DNA of 64,000 bases from Paragonimus skrjabini miyazakii. Lineage: Eukaryota; Platyhelminthes; Trematoda; Plagiorchiida; Troglotrematidae. This document shows, piece by piece, positions 48,901 through 61,165 of this stretch; within the stretch, counting starts at the first letter, position 1, and every line of letters begins with the position of its first letter. Under the pieces are notes generated by a model. It searched no databases, was not told the DNA's origin, and saw only the letters and a list, made by a program, of their open reading frames with translations. The DNA lies in the NCBI GenBank assembly GCA_014338405.1, contig JTDE01000151.1, forward strand, positions 73,513 to 137,512, in the 5' to 3' direction. The translations under genes were made by a program, and so were the position numbers.

Positions 48901-49424
48901 CGTGATTCAAGCCAGCAGATCTACTTTTTGATAGTCGGAATACACGAAGATCAAAGAGCTCCAGTTGCCTGAAATGTTGTGCGAAGTACTAAGTAGGTAT
49001 TATTTTAATAAGGTCAACTGAAAAGAAATTTCTCTGAAATATACTTCTGCCTTGTGGAACACTACGGTGGAAAACAAAACACGGTTGCTTACCGAATTTG
49101 GAAAAATAATAAGTAATTTGGGATGCGTTGATTTTCGATCTATCTGTGAAGGCATGACTATTACATTAACGTATTCACTTAAAACTAGCCAAAAAGAAAT
49201 ATGAGGTAGTATCCAAACAGACACTCAAGTGGGCACATCTTGATGTACTATATCAAGCTTATGGCTTGAAAAATAACAGCACAAATGAGGTTTTATGGTG
49301 GAAAGAAGTAACATGTCTGACGTCACATTTGCTGGTATAAAGGTATAGAGACATACAAGTGACTGTCTCAACATAGTTAAAGTTCCTTAATATGCATTTC
49401 ATTAGTAACGAGGTGCTCTTCCAG
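45940..49424. other. No gene recognised
   Basis: Frames of 60-86 codons on both strands (46740-46961, 47093-47326, 47642-47902, 48213-48413, 48328-48579, 49000-49224), none recognised. No copies of the repeats found elsewhere in the window. Confidence 0.45.
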
Positions 49425-49611
49425 TTACTCTTGAATGAAGCACGATTATTATCCGCAGAAGCAGTTGCAAATCTTAGCTTTCAGTTTTCAAGTCATGAGA
49501 AAATGTGTTCGATGCACTGGAGTTTAGTGGCACACACACAGCCTACTAACAAAGGCCGATCCATGCAAGAAGTCAAATTAATCACCCCCGTTGGACTTCA
49601 AGTATATCAAG
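49425..49611 (+). CDS. Possible internal exon
   Basis: The 187 bases are open in one frame and bordered by a good acceptor (gtgctcttccag, ending 49424) and a donor-like site (CAAG then GTACAA from 49612). The reading LLLNEARLLSAEAVANLSFQ, then FSSHEKMCSMHWSLVAH and MQEVKLITPVGLQVYQ looks like soluble protein. Length and phase (187 nt, phase 1 at the end) are normal for an internal exon. No family recognised and no partner exon identified nearby, so this rests on composition and splice borders alone. Confidence 0.3.
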
Positions 49612-52600
49612 GTACAACCTTGCCGGTATGTAGAAAAAATAATATGTCGGTAATTTTATAGTCTGTACGACTTAGAATAATTTCAGTGTTGGCGGTTTCC
49701 TGGTTAAAAAAATATATCCGATACCGTGGAAATAGTTGCAGCTGGCCAGCAAACATATTGTATAAATACATTTCACTATTGACAGTTTCACAGTGCGACA
49801 AAAAATATCAGGAAATCAGTAGAAATGTATTTTATCATGCCAAAGTTCGGGACCGGAACTATCTAGATGCAAATATGTAGCAAAAAATAAAGTGAACTAA
49901 GATTACTAACGGGAAGTGCCATTCAGATTCTACTGACTAAAGTGAGAATATCCAGATGATTAATGTAGTCTCCCCAAATTTGTCATAGAGCGGCAATTCT
50001 TGGCATTACATCACCATCAAACGAAAGGTAAGATAGATATAATGACTGCAGTGTAGTACAGTTTACACCATCCTATACACGTTTGTACGATGGGACTGGT
50101 ATGGTGCTGAAACACTGGAAACCAGCCTGAATGACACATTGACAGATTAAGGTGCGTGTGAGATCAGAACGGTGTACATTCAGGTTGCACCTATATTCCG
50201 TCTGGTTGGGTTGTTAGACGTGAGTTTTTCTGTTCTGATTATTTGCTGATCTGATGTATCAGAGTGATGGCTACCCACTTCTATTCGTAAAAACAGTCAG
50301 CTTCTAGTTCCTTGCTCCACTGAATGTAAAACTTCGGATTATGTTTTGAGAATAACGTCCACGTTATCCCTCACTGAACTGTCCGGAATGATCCGGAGGT
50401 ATACTTGTCAGAAAAGTGCAGTGTCATACATATATAGTTACTGATTTTCCCTGATCTATTTTTTTAATGTAGCACCAGAGATGATTCAACTTGACACGCT
50501 AGACGATTAACGCACCCATGTGATCAGCAAAGCATGATCTCCTCGAATAAAGGAGAATAGAATCTGTAACCAAGGTGAAAACGCACCAAAGTATAGTACG
50601 CCTTAGAAAAACTGGCGCAAATGTCAGGAGTAAAATGGTGCCATACATTTTGTCTGACGGTCCCATGATGCTCTGCAATGTTACCTGAAGCAGTATGCAT
50701 CCACTTAAAATACGCTAATCGTCGGCAATCAAAAATCTTGGTGTCTTGTCACAGAATGTCCGCTAGTTGTCTGTAGCATCCGTTCCATTTCTTTTACTTC
50801 ATACATACTTCATACTGGTCGCTCACCATCACATTAGGTTTGATCGTAGCTGCTTACGAACTTCGGAGAGTCAACAAAGTTTTATTGTATTGTGGCGTTA
50901 CGTTTCCTCACGGTACTCTGTCATGCACATGATCAGATACGGATGGTCACCAGTTTCTATTTGAGACATTCATTAATACACTATTTAGAAAGTTGTCGTC
51001 ATCCTTTTCTACATCACTAAATTACCCAGTTTTCTGAAACAAACAGTTCCTTGTTGTAAACATTTATCCCCAGGTTAATTTACAAGTTCGTTACTGGACC
51101 AAACTCAGTCCGACTGATAGTGGAGAAAATGTCAATAAGTCATCTGTCACGCTTTTGGCTCGGTGATTTGTCCGTGCACATAAATGATTTTAATAGGACA
51201 CCACACATGTTTTGAGCATTTTTAACGTTCAGTTGCGGGTTCCGATTGGCTTCATTTGCTTATACTAAAGTGAAGAGGTGTACTGATGGAGTCGGAGAAC
51301 TTGGAGTCTCCTTAAAACTTGTCTTTCTGCCGAGAGGTTGTCGTCAGCCTCCATTGTCTGCGTGAAACTTTCATACATCTGCTAAGACAGTCTTCACTGT
51401 GTATTCATAACCGTTGGGTGTTAACCGTCCTATGTATCATGACGTTTTAGGTTTGTGACGGAAGCGAACTGATGAAATGTTATCAGCTTACGAGATATGT
51501 CTTGTTTTCTTATACCTGACGAGTTAAAAGTGTTTTTGATAAAATTCACTGAAAATCTAGCGAACGGCAAATTTAGTAAAGTAGCAGATATATTGTGGCA
51601 GATCAATAGATTTGGTGAATTGAAACAGACTACATGGGTATAGAACAACGACATCCCAAATTTGGCTTGACCACTGCTAAACTGAACTGAGCACATCATG
51701 GCAAGACCTAATGGAACGTACACTCATCTGAAACTCTCTCAGAATGGATATCTTTTTAACTGATGTGTTACGTGAGATACAAAATACTCTATTCCATTGC
51801 CTGTTAGCTTTGTTGGGTAGTTATTTTTCTGTTATCGGTAAGGTTTGCTTGCATGTTTGCACAGATCTAGTACAACAAAAATAAAGCTTCCTTTACGCCA
51901 CCAAAAAGCATCATAAAACTTCATTTCGGAAGGCATGATATTGAATGGATTCACGTAGGTTTGGCCATCAACAGAAAAGAGGTTGTTTCAGTGTATCAAT
52001 GGGTATACGATTACTAATTTGCATAATGGTGAGCCGCGTTTGTCCTGACTGAGTTAATCCTCTTTCCTGCCATAAAAACAGATGTTTATCAACAATACAG
52101 TTCAATGAGGAATGTAATTAGTGGGTAACATAGAACTCGCAAATTCCAAGAGTAAACCTCTTTCGGTTTAAAAGGTTATGTTGAACAAGAGAAACAGTCT
52201 GAGAATTTGCTCATGATTATTTATATGTGTCAGTAGCTTGTTTTATTTTGTACCGTCGTATACTTGTTCACAAGTAATACGAAACGACACAAAGATCAAT
52301 AGACCGCATCAACAATCTGCATACTGCGCTATATTCTGGGAATAAATACTTCGTCTAAAATGTGTAAATGTGACTAATGTTCGACGATTAGTAAGGCCTG
52401 GTTCAACTTTAACAGCACACAGGTTGTGCTGGCAAGCATAATCAAGTGAAGGTGTCAACCACAAACCTTAGAAAATAACCTGATAACGTTCCTAATTTAA
52501 GGAAAACGCAAGTTTCTTTTTACTAAGCATATAGGTTAACATTAGCAAAATATGCCTTGTGGCACTCATTAATATGGTTGTTAGTTGCGTAATTGAACAT

Positions 52601-53694
52601 GAATTCTTTTGTTGAAGGAAATCGGAATAAGAACGACGGTTTGATGTCGTTGAAACGAGTAAATAACGCAGAAACAGTAGCTTTAGTCAGTTAATCGATC
52701 CTTTTAGGTAGCGATAGGTAGCGGTAGTAACGACGCAAGCTTAATACGGCACTGAATGGGTTAATAGTGAAGAAGGAAAATACGAAACCCCAGTCGTAAT
52801 TTCTCTTGGAAACCTCGACATCACAGTGCCAATAAGCTGGATATTGCCTGACATGAAACGAAAACTAACCGGCATAATCAGCGCAGTCCGGGATGATGCG
52901 TATCTGACGGAAAACCGGATCAATGTGTAAGATGAACGACATACTAAAGACTCTCTAGTCGTCATAAAAACATGAAAACGGTAAAGGCGAGTTTACCGAG
53001 GCTCGAGCTGCTCGTTTGAGAAGGGGACGGTTTGACTGACAAACGAGGAACGTGAGATGACACAAAAAGTAGTTGCTTCGCTGGACTACGCCACCCAGTG
53101 CTCAGTGTAACTGTCAGAGTCTTCGATTTATGAACAGCATACAATAATCTCCTGTTTTTCGATCGATGTTGTTGACTCTGTTCAGCTGTCCGCTGTTCTG
53201 CCGCTTGATTGGTTACGAGCTGCTGTGTTAGGCCGGTTTCCGTAAACAATCTGCATAGCAAGAATTTAGATCGGTGCGCAGTTCTGTCAGCATACACATC
53301 GGGCAAACGACTAACAGTTTACAAAGCTTCCAGGAAGAAAATAAACAACTGTGGGCGAACCATTCAACCCATTCAACTTCTGCGTGCTGACGACGTCACA
53401 GTCGCTTGATCAGCACATGAAACGTGTATAAAGCATGCATGCATTAATAACCACTCAGCAGTGATATTGGATTTTAAGGCTGACGTTTACTACAATAGGC
53501 AGACGACTCAGATAACGTGCCTTGTGACTACATGGTTACCAGAAAACACTACTGTCCCGAGCCAAATGAAGTGATGTAGAGATTAGTGATTGTTGCAATT
53601 TTTGCCTTACGTCTTCTTGAAAGTGAGGAAGTGAATGCAATCAGGTTAGATATTTGGGGAAATCTTGCTTAATTATAAAGGTCAATGAGACATT
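49612..53694. other. No gene recognised
   Basis: Frames up to 114 codons (52962-53306 minus, Ser/Thr/Gln-rich; 51430-51723 minus) have no recognised similarity. A tiny duplication (taggtagcgataggtagcgg) lies near 52706-52725. Confidence 0.4.
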
Positions 53695-54186
53695 TCAGAT
53701 GCGGAAGACAGACCTCTGACCGATAGCACCGTGAACGGTCGGATAGTCACTTGATAAGCTTAATAAATCGAGCTTGATATCAGATAGCTGTGAAGCTCGG
53801 ACGAATTTGAAGGTTTCCGTATTTCTCGAAGTATCGTGGACAATAATATGTTCCGTTGAAGCAAATACTGGGTGAAGCAACGCCACTAGGACCTGAAGAT
53901 TGCTGAACGGTGTAGTACCCGTGAGCATGATTTTGGCTCTAGGTCTATAGACCAAATCTTTTATATCATTGCACGGTTGGAAAAGATTTAACTGGACTAA
54001 ACGAGAACTTGGTTGATACATTATTGTATTATTTGTTACTTCAGAACTGTTCGGCAAACACTTTGTATCTTCAGGAGTGATGTGACGACTTCTGAGATGA
54101 AACACTGAGGAACGGCTATAAAAGATTTTACATAACAAAAGGTTAATAAAAGCTTTTTGCAAGAACACTGTTCTCACAACTTTCAA
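53695..54186 (-). CDS. Unrecognised 163-codon open frame, possible exon
   Basis: The longest open frame outside mobile elements and the gap. On the minus strand an acceptor-like tract (aaaatcttttatag) lies inside its 5' part, near 54118, and from there the product looks like ordinary soluble protein (HITPEDTKCLPNSSEVTNN; LVQLNLFQPCNDIKDLVYRP; DLLSLSSDYPTVHGAIGQRS) and ends in a stop. It could be a last exon. No domain recognised. A frame of this length is on the edge of what chance gives in 64 kb of AT-rich DNA. Confidence 0.3.
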   Translation of the reverse strand: MKVVRTVFLQKAFINLLLCKIFYSRSSVFHLRSRHITPEDTKCLPNSSEVTNNTIMYQPSSRLVQLNLFQPCNDIKDLVYRPRAKIMLTGTTPFSNLQVLVALLHPVFASTEHIIVHDTSRNTETFKFVRASQLSDIKLDLLSLSSDYPTVHGAIGQRSVFRI

Positions 54187-57100
54187 AGGTTTGGTCTATC
54201 ACTTCGCTGAACTGTGATATAAGTAGACAATAATATCAATAGTTAGACGAACTTGTACCATAACTCAAGACTGTAAGAATGACAATAACAGTCTATCTTC
54301 TCCTATGTATTCCGAAACTGTGAAATCCGCAGTGTATACTGATAACGCAATTCAGCGTACACGGTCTGGGACGTAGGTCCAGTGGTGGTATAAAACTCAT
54401 TGGTCAACATTTAAGTGATGAGGGTTACTTTATAACGAGTTATGCTCCAACAAGTATACATCGGCTACGACTAAAGCCCTTCGAATTGAACAGGTATTAA
54501 AATCCAAAGTAGTAATCTTAAAAGAAAAATACATACACTGGATGGCTGTTTGAAGAAAAAGACTCGTAAGTGAAAACCCGAAAATCACGTCTAGCAGATA
54601 TCTACAGCTCCTTCGACTTATTTAACTGAGACTGGATACTGACTTAGCTATTCCGGTTTTCGGCCCCATTGTGTATACTTTAAAATCTGTTGGACAGTAA
54701 CACCCAGGATCCAACTGCACACAACAACGGAAGTAATTTAATGCTGTTACCAACGTACCTCAGATAGCATTCACTAATTGTTATGTGTTTATTAGAGAGC
54801 ATATAATGAGTTCCAGGAACTTGATCAGCCCCTACTTCTAGGACACATTCCTAATGAATATTGTCATATTAAGAGTATTCGAGTACCTCCAAATTAATAC
54901 GGAGTAACTATTAACGGGGACAGTACTATTCGATACAGCTGGCTGTCACTGTTCATGTGGTTTGACGTCACCATAGAATATGTGTCGAGGAACATGAATG
55001 TTAACGCCGCTGATACATATGGTAAAAGTTAACGACACCGTCAACAATGATGCTAAAGATTTTCGAACAAGTTTTTACTTTTAATGATTTTGATTCATAC
55101 GTTTCGTCATGAAGTTTTTTCGTTCATGACACCAAACGTGTTCCTATCCTGTATCTCAAGCAGTTCACCAGTTCAGCAGTAGTTGTGATGATGTGTATGA
55201 TGGGTGGGATGTAAAGGTAAAACTTATGTAGTGATTACCAGCGCAATTATGATAAATAATAGCAACCCAATATACTTGCTTGACTTTTATACCCAAACTT
55301 ACCATGATTCGTTTAATGTATTCAGTGGTATCATCTGCTGTCTCTTTAAATTATAAAACTAGAAAATAATTCATGACAAATAAGTTAGGCCAGCAATGCC
55401 AGACATCACTGCTTGTCGGTCGCCTATGCCTGTAATTGTCGTACTTTTTGGACCCTTGACGGCCTATTGAGGCCAAACATTGTATCTTATGCGACGAACA
55501 CAAACGAATTGAGGTTCGTTTCTTGTAAATGGTTATATCGTTTAGGTCAATAGTACCAGGTTTTCAGGGACTTGAATTGATTCTGGTATTTGGCGTCGTT
55601 GGTTATACATGCGTCACTCAACGTTCATCGGAAGAACGTACATGAATTAAACATGCCAGTTTTCGTAACGTTTCTCTGTTCGCTGACATGATAAATTAGA
55701 CCGGTTGAATGCTGTGTTGAAATGGTTCACAGGAAGCCGATTTTCCTAATGAAGAATTTCGGCGAAAGCTTGACTGATATCTGTTGTGTCTGGATCATTG
55801 TTTTATAGCTGAAGCTCCACACAGAGACGGAATGGATTCCGGGCTTAGTTAACATACACGGTAGCAATAGTATATTGAAGTAGAACTAGTCTAAGGTGGG
55901 CTCTGATTAGTCACAGTCAGGTAATTACCTATCAATCGAAATATATCAAACTCCCGGTCGAATAAACTTGACATCTGACAGTTACACCTACTTTTGAATG
56001 AAATAGCGCATTTCTGTTATGATCAATATGTACTGGCCGCAACGAAGTCTTACATAGATAACTCTTCTTATGGAAATATAGTGTGATTGTTTATTGGTTC
56101 ACTAACGCTTTGTATAATTAGCATACGTTGATTGGCCATATGTACGTCACTGTAGTCCATGAAGACAGACTTGTCTATGTCTCTACCGCACATTTGGTTC
56201 AATGTAAAAACACAACTCAGCCTTGAATGTTGTTTCTTTTGCATAACAAAATGTAGTCTGGGACACGTTTGGTTACCAATGACGCACCATGTTTGCAATT
56301 AATTAGGGTCAATCAGTTTGCTAACGTCCAGCTAAATAATCGACAGGGAAAGCTTAATACGTACGAACTAAAAGATGTTGCTGCGTAACTTTGGCAGACA
56401 ATGTATTCAATTCATTTATTGGACTATGAATGAAACAAAGTAGATCTTTTATTTACCGTCAAAATCTTCCAACTTTCCAAAATAACATGGAGATAAATAA
56501 TACGTCTACCCACCGATTGTTTCAGAATTGCACATCCGGACACAAAACCCGGCGTCCAAACCAAAGTGCTCATCTAGTGAAAAGGCCGCTCAACCGAGTA
56601 GATTCAACGAGAGGTCTCAGAAGATCATTGAAACCACAACCAAAGTAGCCGACTGAAAATGTGTGCACATTTCAGGTCAGGACGTCCGGCTCCAGTGTGC
56701 CAGTTCTTGGGCACCACGGTCCCCGATCAGTAACACCTAGCGATTGACAGACGTCACCGTAACAGTTTCAGCCTTCGAACGGTAACATTGGGATGTGAAT
56801 CAGCATGCATCAAGGGTGCACATGGCCAAAGTGAAAATGCGGTATTTTCCTGGTGGATTGTGTTGTTACGATTAGTTTTCACCAGACGATGGATAAAAGC
56901 TGCTTTCATCTACCGCTTGATGAGATTGATCGGACACAATTTTCTCGTATAAACTGAGGGACATCATATTATACTTTATGGTTTACTGCGCTATTTGTGG
57001 ATTCTGACGTGATGTCTGATAGCCATGCTTTTAAAAAGGCAAGCATTGCTTCGTATATCTTATTTTTGTAGCCTTGGTATTGAGCTATGTGATTTTGTCC

Positions 57101-57443
57101 CCCGTCAACAAGTCGAATGTGATCATTTTAACAGTAGTTTTGCTTCCTAATGTAGAAAACCTGCTGCGTTATCATGATCGGTATGGACAGCTCGTTCAAA
57201 AGTGCTATCTATATTGAAGTTCTTTGTTACCTGGAACCTGACCGCGACAAGGGGTCCATATATCGTTTAAGGGGATACAACTACCGGTGCTGAGAAGTTG
57301 CTGTACCTTATGAACGAGCCCTACACAGTAGGTAAATACTACTGTATACCATTAACAGGAACTGACCATATCCTCTGGATGTACGCTTGTTGGTGCCGTT
57401 TATATCAATGTAAGAGAGACCACTTCTGCGTTCCAAGCAATAA
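54187..57443. other. No gene recognised
   Basis: Small frames only (56068-56298 minus, 56430-56648 plus, 57298-57516 plus). The last part may include the missing N-terminal half of the transposase that follows, but I could not recognise it. Confidence 0.4.
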
Positions 57444-57980
57444 ATGTTCGATCCCCATTTTGAGGGTTTCTGTACATATCATTACAATCATTGTCTATAC
57501 CGGCAGGCCCGAGTAGAAGAGCCTCGGTTGTCGATCATGAACGGAGGTGAAACCTTTTGCACGCGGTATTCATCGGAAAGTGACATGTACATCATGATGT
57601 CTGTTGATGAAGTAATGTTTCGTCTGAATGAATTTGTGCGAAAACCGTCGTTTGACACATCAACAACACCCCTCTGTTTACTTTAGCCCGGTACCATCGT
57701 ATCCCGAAACTTATGGTTTGGGCAAGTCTTGCTGGAACACAGGTTGCCCGGTTCATTATTCTATAGAGAAACCTCTAGGTTTAAAATATACATAGGTACA
57801 ATCGCTTACAAACTGGGCCTTCTCTTTCAAAAGATGTTACAGAAGAATGATGTATTAACTCTGGAACAACTACAAGTACCTGAAAACGTTTGGTTTCATC
57901 ATGACGGCGCAGCACAACACTGTGCAATATGTGAGGAAAACGGCTAGAGGAAGCATCCTTTCCACGCTACCTCAAACATA
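57444..57980 (+). pseudogene. Tc1/mariner-type DDE transposase remnant
   Basis: The plus strand keeps the middle of a DDE transposase. First comes SVDEVMFRLNEFVRKPSF, corresponding to the SDE.HFHLNGYVN.QN block with the first catalytic Asp. In another frame follows KLMVWASLAGTQVARFII, the K.tVW..i...G.IGP block. Back in the first frame come YKLGLLFQKMLQKNDVLTLE and PENVWFHHDGAAQHCAICEE, the wFqQDGA.aH block with the second catalytic Asp. Stops at about 57684 and 57945 and at least two frameshifts make it non-functional. The third catalytic residue and the N-terminal DNA-binding part are not recognisable. Intact proteins of this group cut and paste their own element. No terminal inverted repeats identified. 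Confidence 0.65.
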
Positions 57981-58016
57981 AGTTCTACAGGATGCGACAA
58001 CAATCCTGTAGGGACT
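57981..58016. repeat. Small hairpin after the transposase remnant
   Basis: AGTTCTACAGGAT and ATCCTGTAGGGACT form a 12-13 bp stem around gcgacaaca. It may be a chance palindrome or a remnant of an element end. Confidence 0.5.
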
Positions 58017-61000
58017 TATTTGCAAATAATTTCTAATCATTCGAGTATCTTGTGTACAGCAAACTTCGGAATAGGCCATTCATGGCAGACCCGTTTTAGA
58101 CAATACTTTTGCACATCGTAGGAAGTCAGTGGCAAAACAGTCATTTGTTGGTATGCGCGGTCGATCATTTCTCTGCATCTACAACAAACCGGCTGCTATA
58201 AACGGATTTACTGCCAATTAGTCGCAAATCCGAATCCTATGCATTAAGCTTACTAGCGGTCAGTCCAAGACTTTAACCACAAGCGACATACTTAAAAACC
58301 AGTGTAATGCGTTGTTTATTTATCACACTGCTTACAAGCTGTTCCCTTGTCCCCTGTCCAACAAGATACTTTGTTCGAAACGGTTTGTGGCATTGTGATA
58401 ATTCGACTCTACTTTGGTGCCGATTTATAGTTAACTTAGGAGAAAAAGGCAAAATGACTTGAAGTGGAGCTGGCTGAGGAACAATACCACAAAACTGATA
58501 AATACCATGTGTCGCTTAACGCTTTGGCAACTCACATGTGTAAGAGTTTACGGAGGATGCAGTTAACCTAAAAACACATGTCGTATCTAGGATTTCAATG
58601 GGAATTATCAAGCCTTGCTTGATTTTTAATAATCTGTAAAGCTGTTCCGCCCATCAGTACAGTTTTTTTGTTATCCATCGTTTGGTGATTGTATGATAAT
58701 AGATTCCAGGAACACGGCGTTCAATCATTTTCAAGTATACCTCTATTCACACGTGGGTTTCATACACAAATGCATTGGCGAGTGAACTGGCCAAGTTGCA
58801 ATGACTTATTCCAACCTACGCAGCACAACAGTGCTCTGAAGCTGGCAAACAATGTGGTCCTCGAAAAGAATTAGGATAATGTAAAAGAAAAATCAGCGAA
58901 GTCCAATGAGTTTTTACGGAAAAATCTGCAAATTGTGCTGTCTTATATAGTTTGGCTCATATTAATTTCTTCTGTCAATGTGTTGTTTCTAATATGGGAC
59001 AAACATCAAGGATTAACAAAACCGATAAAGAATTCCAACATCTAAATGAAACGCTTTTGAAACAAAAATAACTTATCAAGCTAAATCTATGTACTAATTT
59101 ATTTGGCAATTCAACAAAAGTTCGAACAGACTTGTGTTGGTCTCAAAGGGGTATTTGCTGCATTATTTATTCTGTATTTTTGTGAAGTGATTTTATTTAA
59201 GCAGTAGAAAAGAGGTATTTCATACTGTTTACAAGTTACTAAATTTTCATGGTGATGAAAATTGTGCTACGTCTTGCTGATTAACTATACAATTCAACTA
59301 ATTCACGACCGCTACGTAGTTCACATTATTTTCACTATATTACATCGAGCTAATTCAGTTTTAATCGACAGAGATTGTCAGTTTTAAATGTCTGAGTTGA
59401 GCAACCACGTTTTCAAAATTTTCCTCGATGTCAATCTTTGAATGTGAGTCTTGGGGTTAGCATAGGTATACTTAAGTTTGGTAATGCCATATTACTCGGT
59501 CACCAAAATACCTTTTGTGTTTTAGTGCACAATATATTCTTGTACTCAGGTTTTCTAAGTAGTATGTGATACAACAATACGTGATTGTGGGTAAGCATTT
59601 GTTTGTGTATGCATGGTCTTCGTGTCCTTTATTCTATTCCACTGTGGATAAGTTTCAATTCAGCTCAGTTAACTGTATGTGCATGACATGCGAAATGTTA
59701 CTCCGGAAGGTAATATATTAATTATTTGTTGGGATTAGAAATGCTGTACAATCTCTTTAGTAGATTTGAAGTTAATATGTGGTGGTGCGCAGTTATTTTC
59801 TCACATATGTGAGATCAGAAAGCAAGAATAGGATATTTTCTGTTTTCCCTAAATTCGCCACAATGTGATTCTTGATTTCCGTTAGACTACTGTGTAATCG
59901 AAGTGATAGCAAATACAATAGTTTTCAGCGAAAGCGGACTTGAAAATGTCATTGAATTAATTGAAAAAATAGACAAGCGATTCCACGGGAATTGGCAGAG
60001 CTGCGGAATTTTATAATGCCGGTTGAAAAGTGAATAATTTGTCTGATTAAGCTCAAAAGTAGACGTCATTGTTTCCATTCTTACAGTGCACGTGTGCCTC
60101 AGACCAAACAAAGACGTCTGTTCCTGTTTTTCTTCAAGTCAGCCCTTGTATTTTCTCATGTGAAATGTGCTGGACTGAAAGCCGACAGCAACTGCAGAGT
60201 CTATTCCTAATGAACTAACACATGATCTGGCAGCCGAAAAAGACAGAAAATTATAAAGAACATTTACAATCACTCAAATTTTTAAGTTTATGGATAAAAC
60301 TTGGACCTACTTAATATATCCGCTGTACAGATATTTCCTCTCGGTGTTTGTATATGATAATGCTTTCCACGTCCTAACTCCTCTCAGACAACTGTCGTGT
60401 TTTTTCATAGTTGAGACGGAAGTCTCAGTACAATCAGTCGTAAGTAGACTAATTTAATTCGAATGTCTGTCCGAAAGGAATAAGACATTTGGGGGCAGAA
60501 ACGCTGGCAGTTTCGTAGTTTGAGTTTGGTTGTCTGGGTGATGTTTGCCAGTCAGCTGTCAAGTTTGTCTGTTCCGTTTCATTCCACACCAAATTTCAAC
60601 CACTTTAGATTTAGGGTCATAATCCGGTAAATTTGGTAAGAAGATTGATAATTGTAATCTGTTAATCCAATGTGATCTTGTCTTGCTGGAATATTGGACA
60701 ATGGAATTGTATGTAAATCTATTTGAGCTTCACCCACACTACTGATTATTGCAACGTCCCGCGTATCGGAGTACTTTTTCATATACCAATTTAGAAAGGA
60801 ATATTTCAGAAATTATATCACACCTTATAATGCAGTTACTGGTAATAATTCTTGGCTTTCCTCAATGCATTTTATAGTGCCATCTCATTATTGAAAAACA
60901 TTTGATGCATACAATGGTTTAAATTTAACGTACTCAGGTTTATTGGTGATCTATGGGCACTTTATGGGGTATAAATCAAATGTCTGGAATCTATCCGCAA

Positions 61001-61024
61001 CCTTCAAAATCAGGAAGATCTGGC
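58017..61024. other. No gene recognised
   Basis: AT-rich, with frames of 60-75 codons (58689-58874, 59887-60111, 60579-60782), none recognised. No repeats of the families in this window. Confidence 0.45.
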
Positions 61025-61165
61025 AGACAGCCTCAATCTATTAGAAGCACTAGGCTCGAGTTTTGGTCTTGCTGAACATCATGAACAAAGCATGCAATAA
61101 CCACGACCAATTTTCTGTCATCAGTCCTACTTCTGATGAGGCAACACTGTTAACTTTTGAGATGT
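61025..61165 (-). repeat. Family A repeat, old fragment
   Basis: The minus strand reads aaaagttaacagtgttgcct (head) and, after a diverged middle, aaaactcgagcctagtgctt (start of the tail). Both blocks are in the right order and spacing. Heavily mutated, so an early insertion. Confidence 0.5.
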
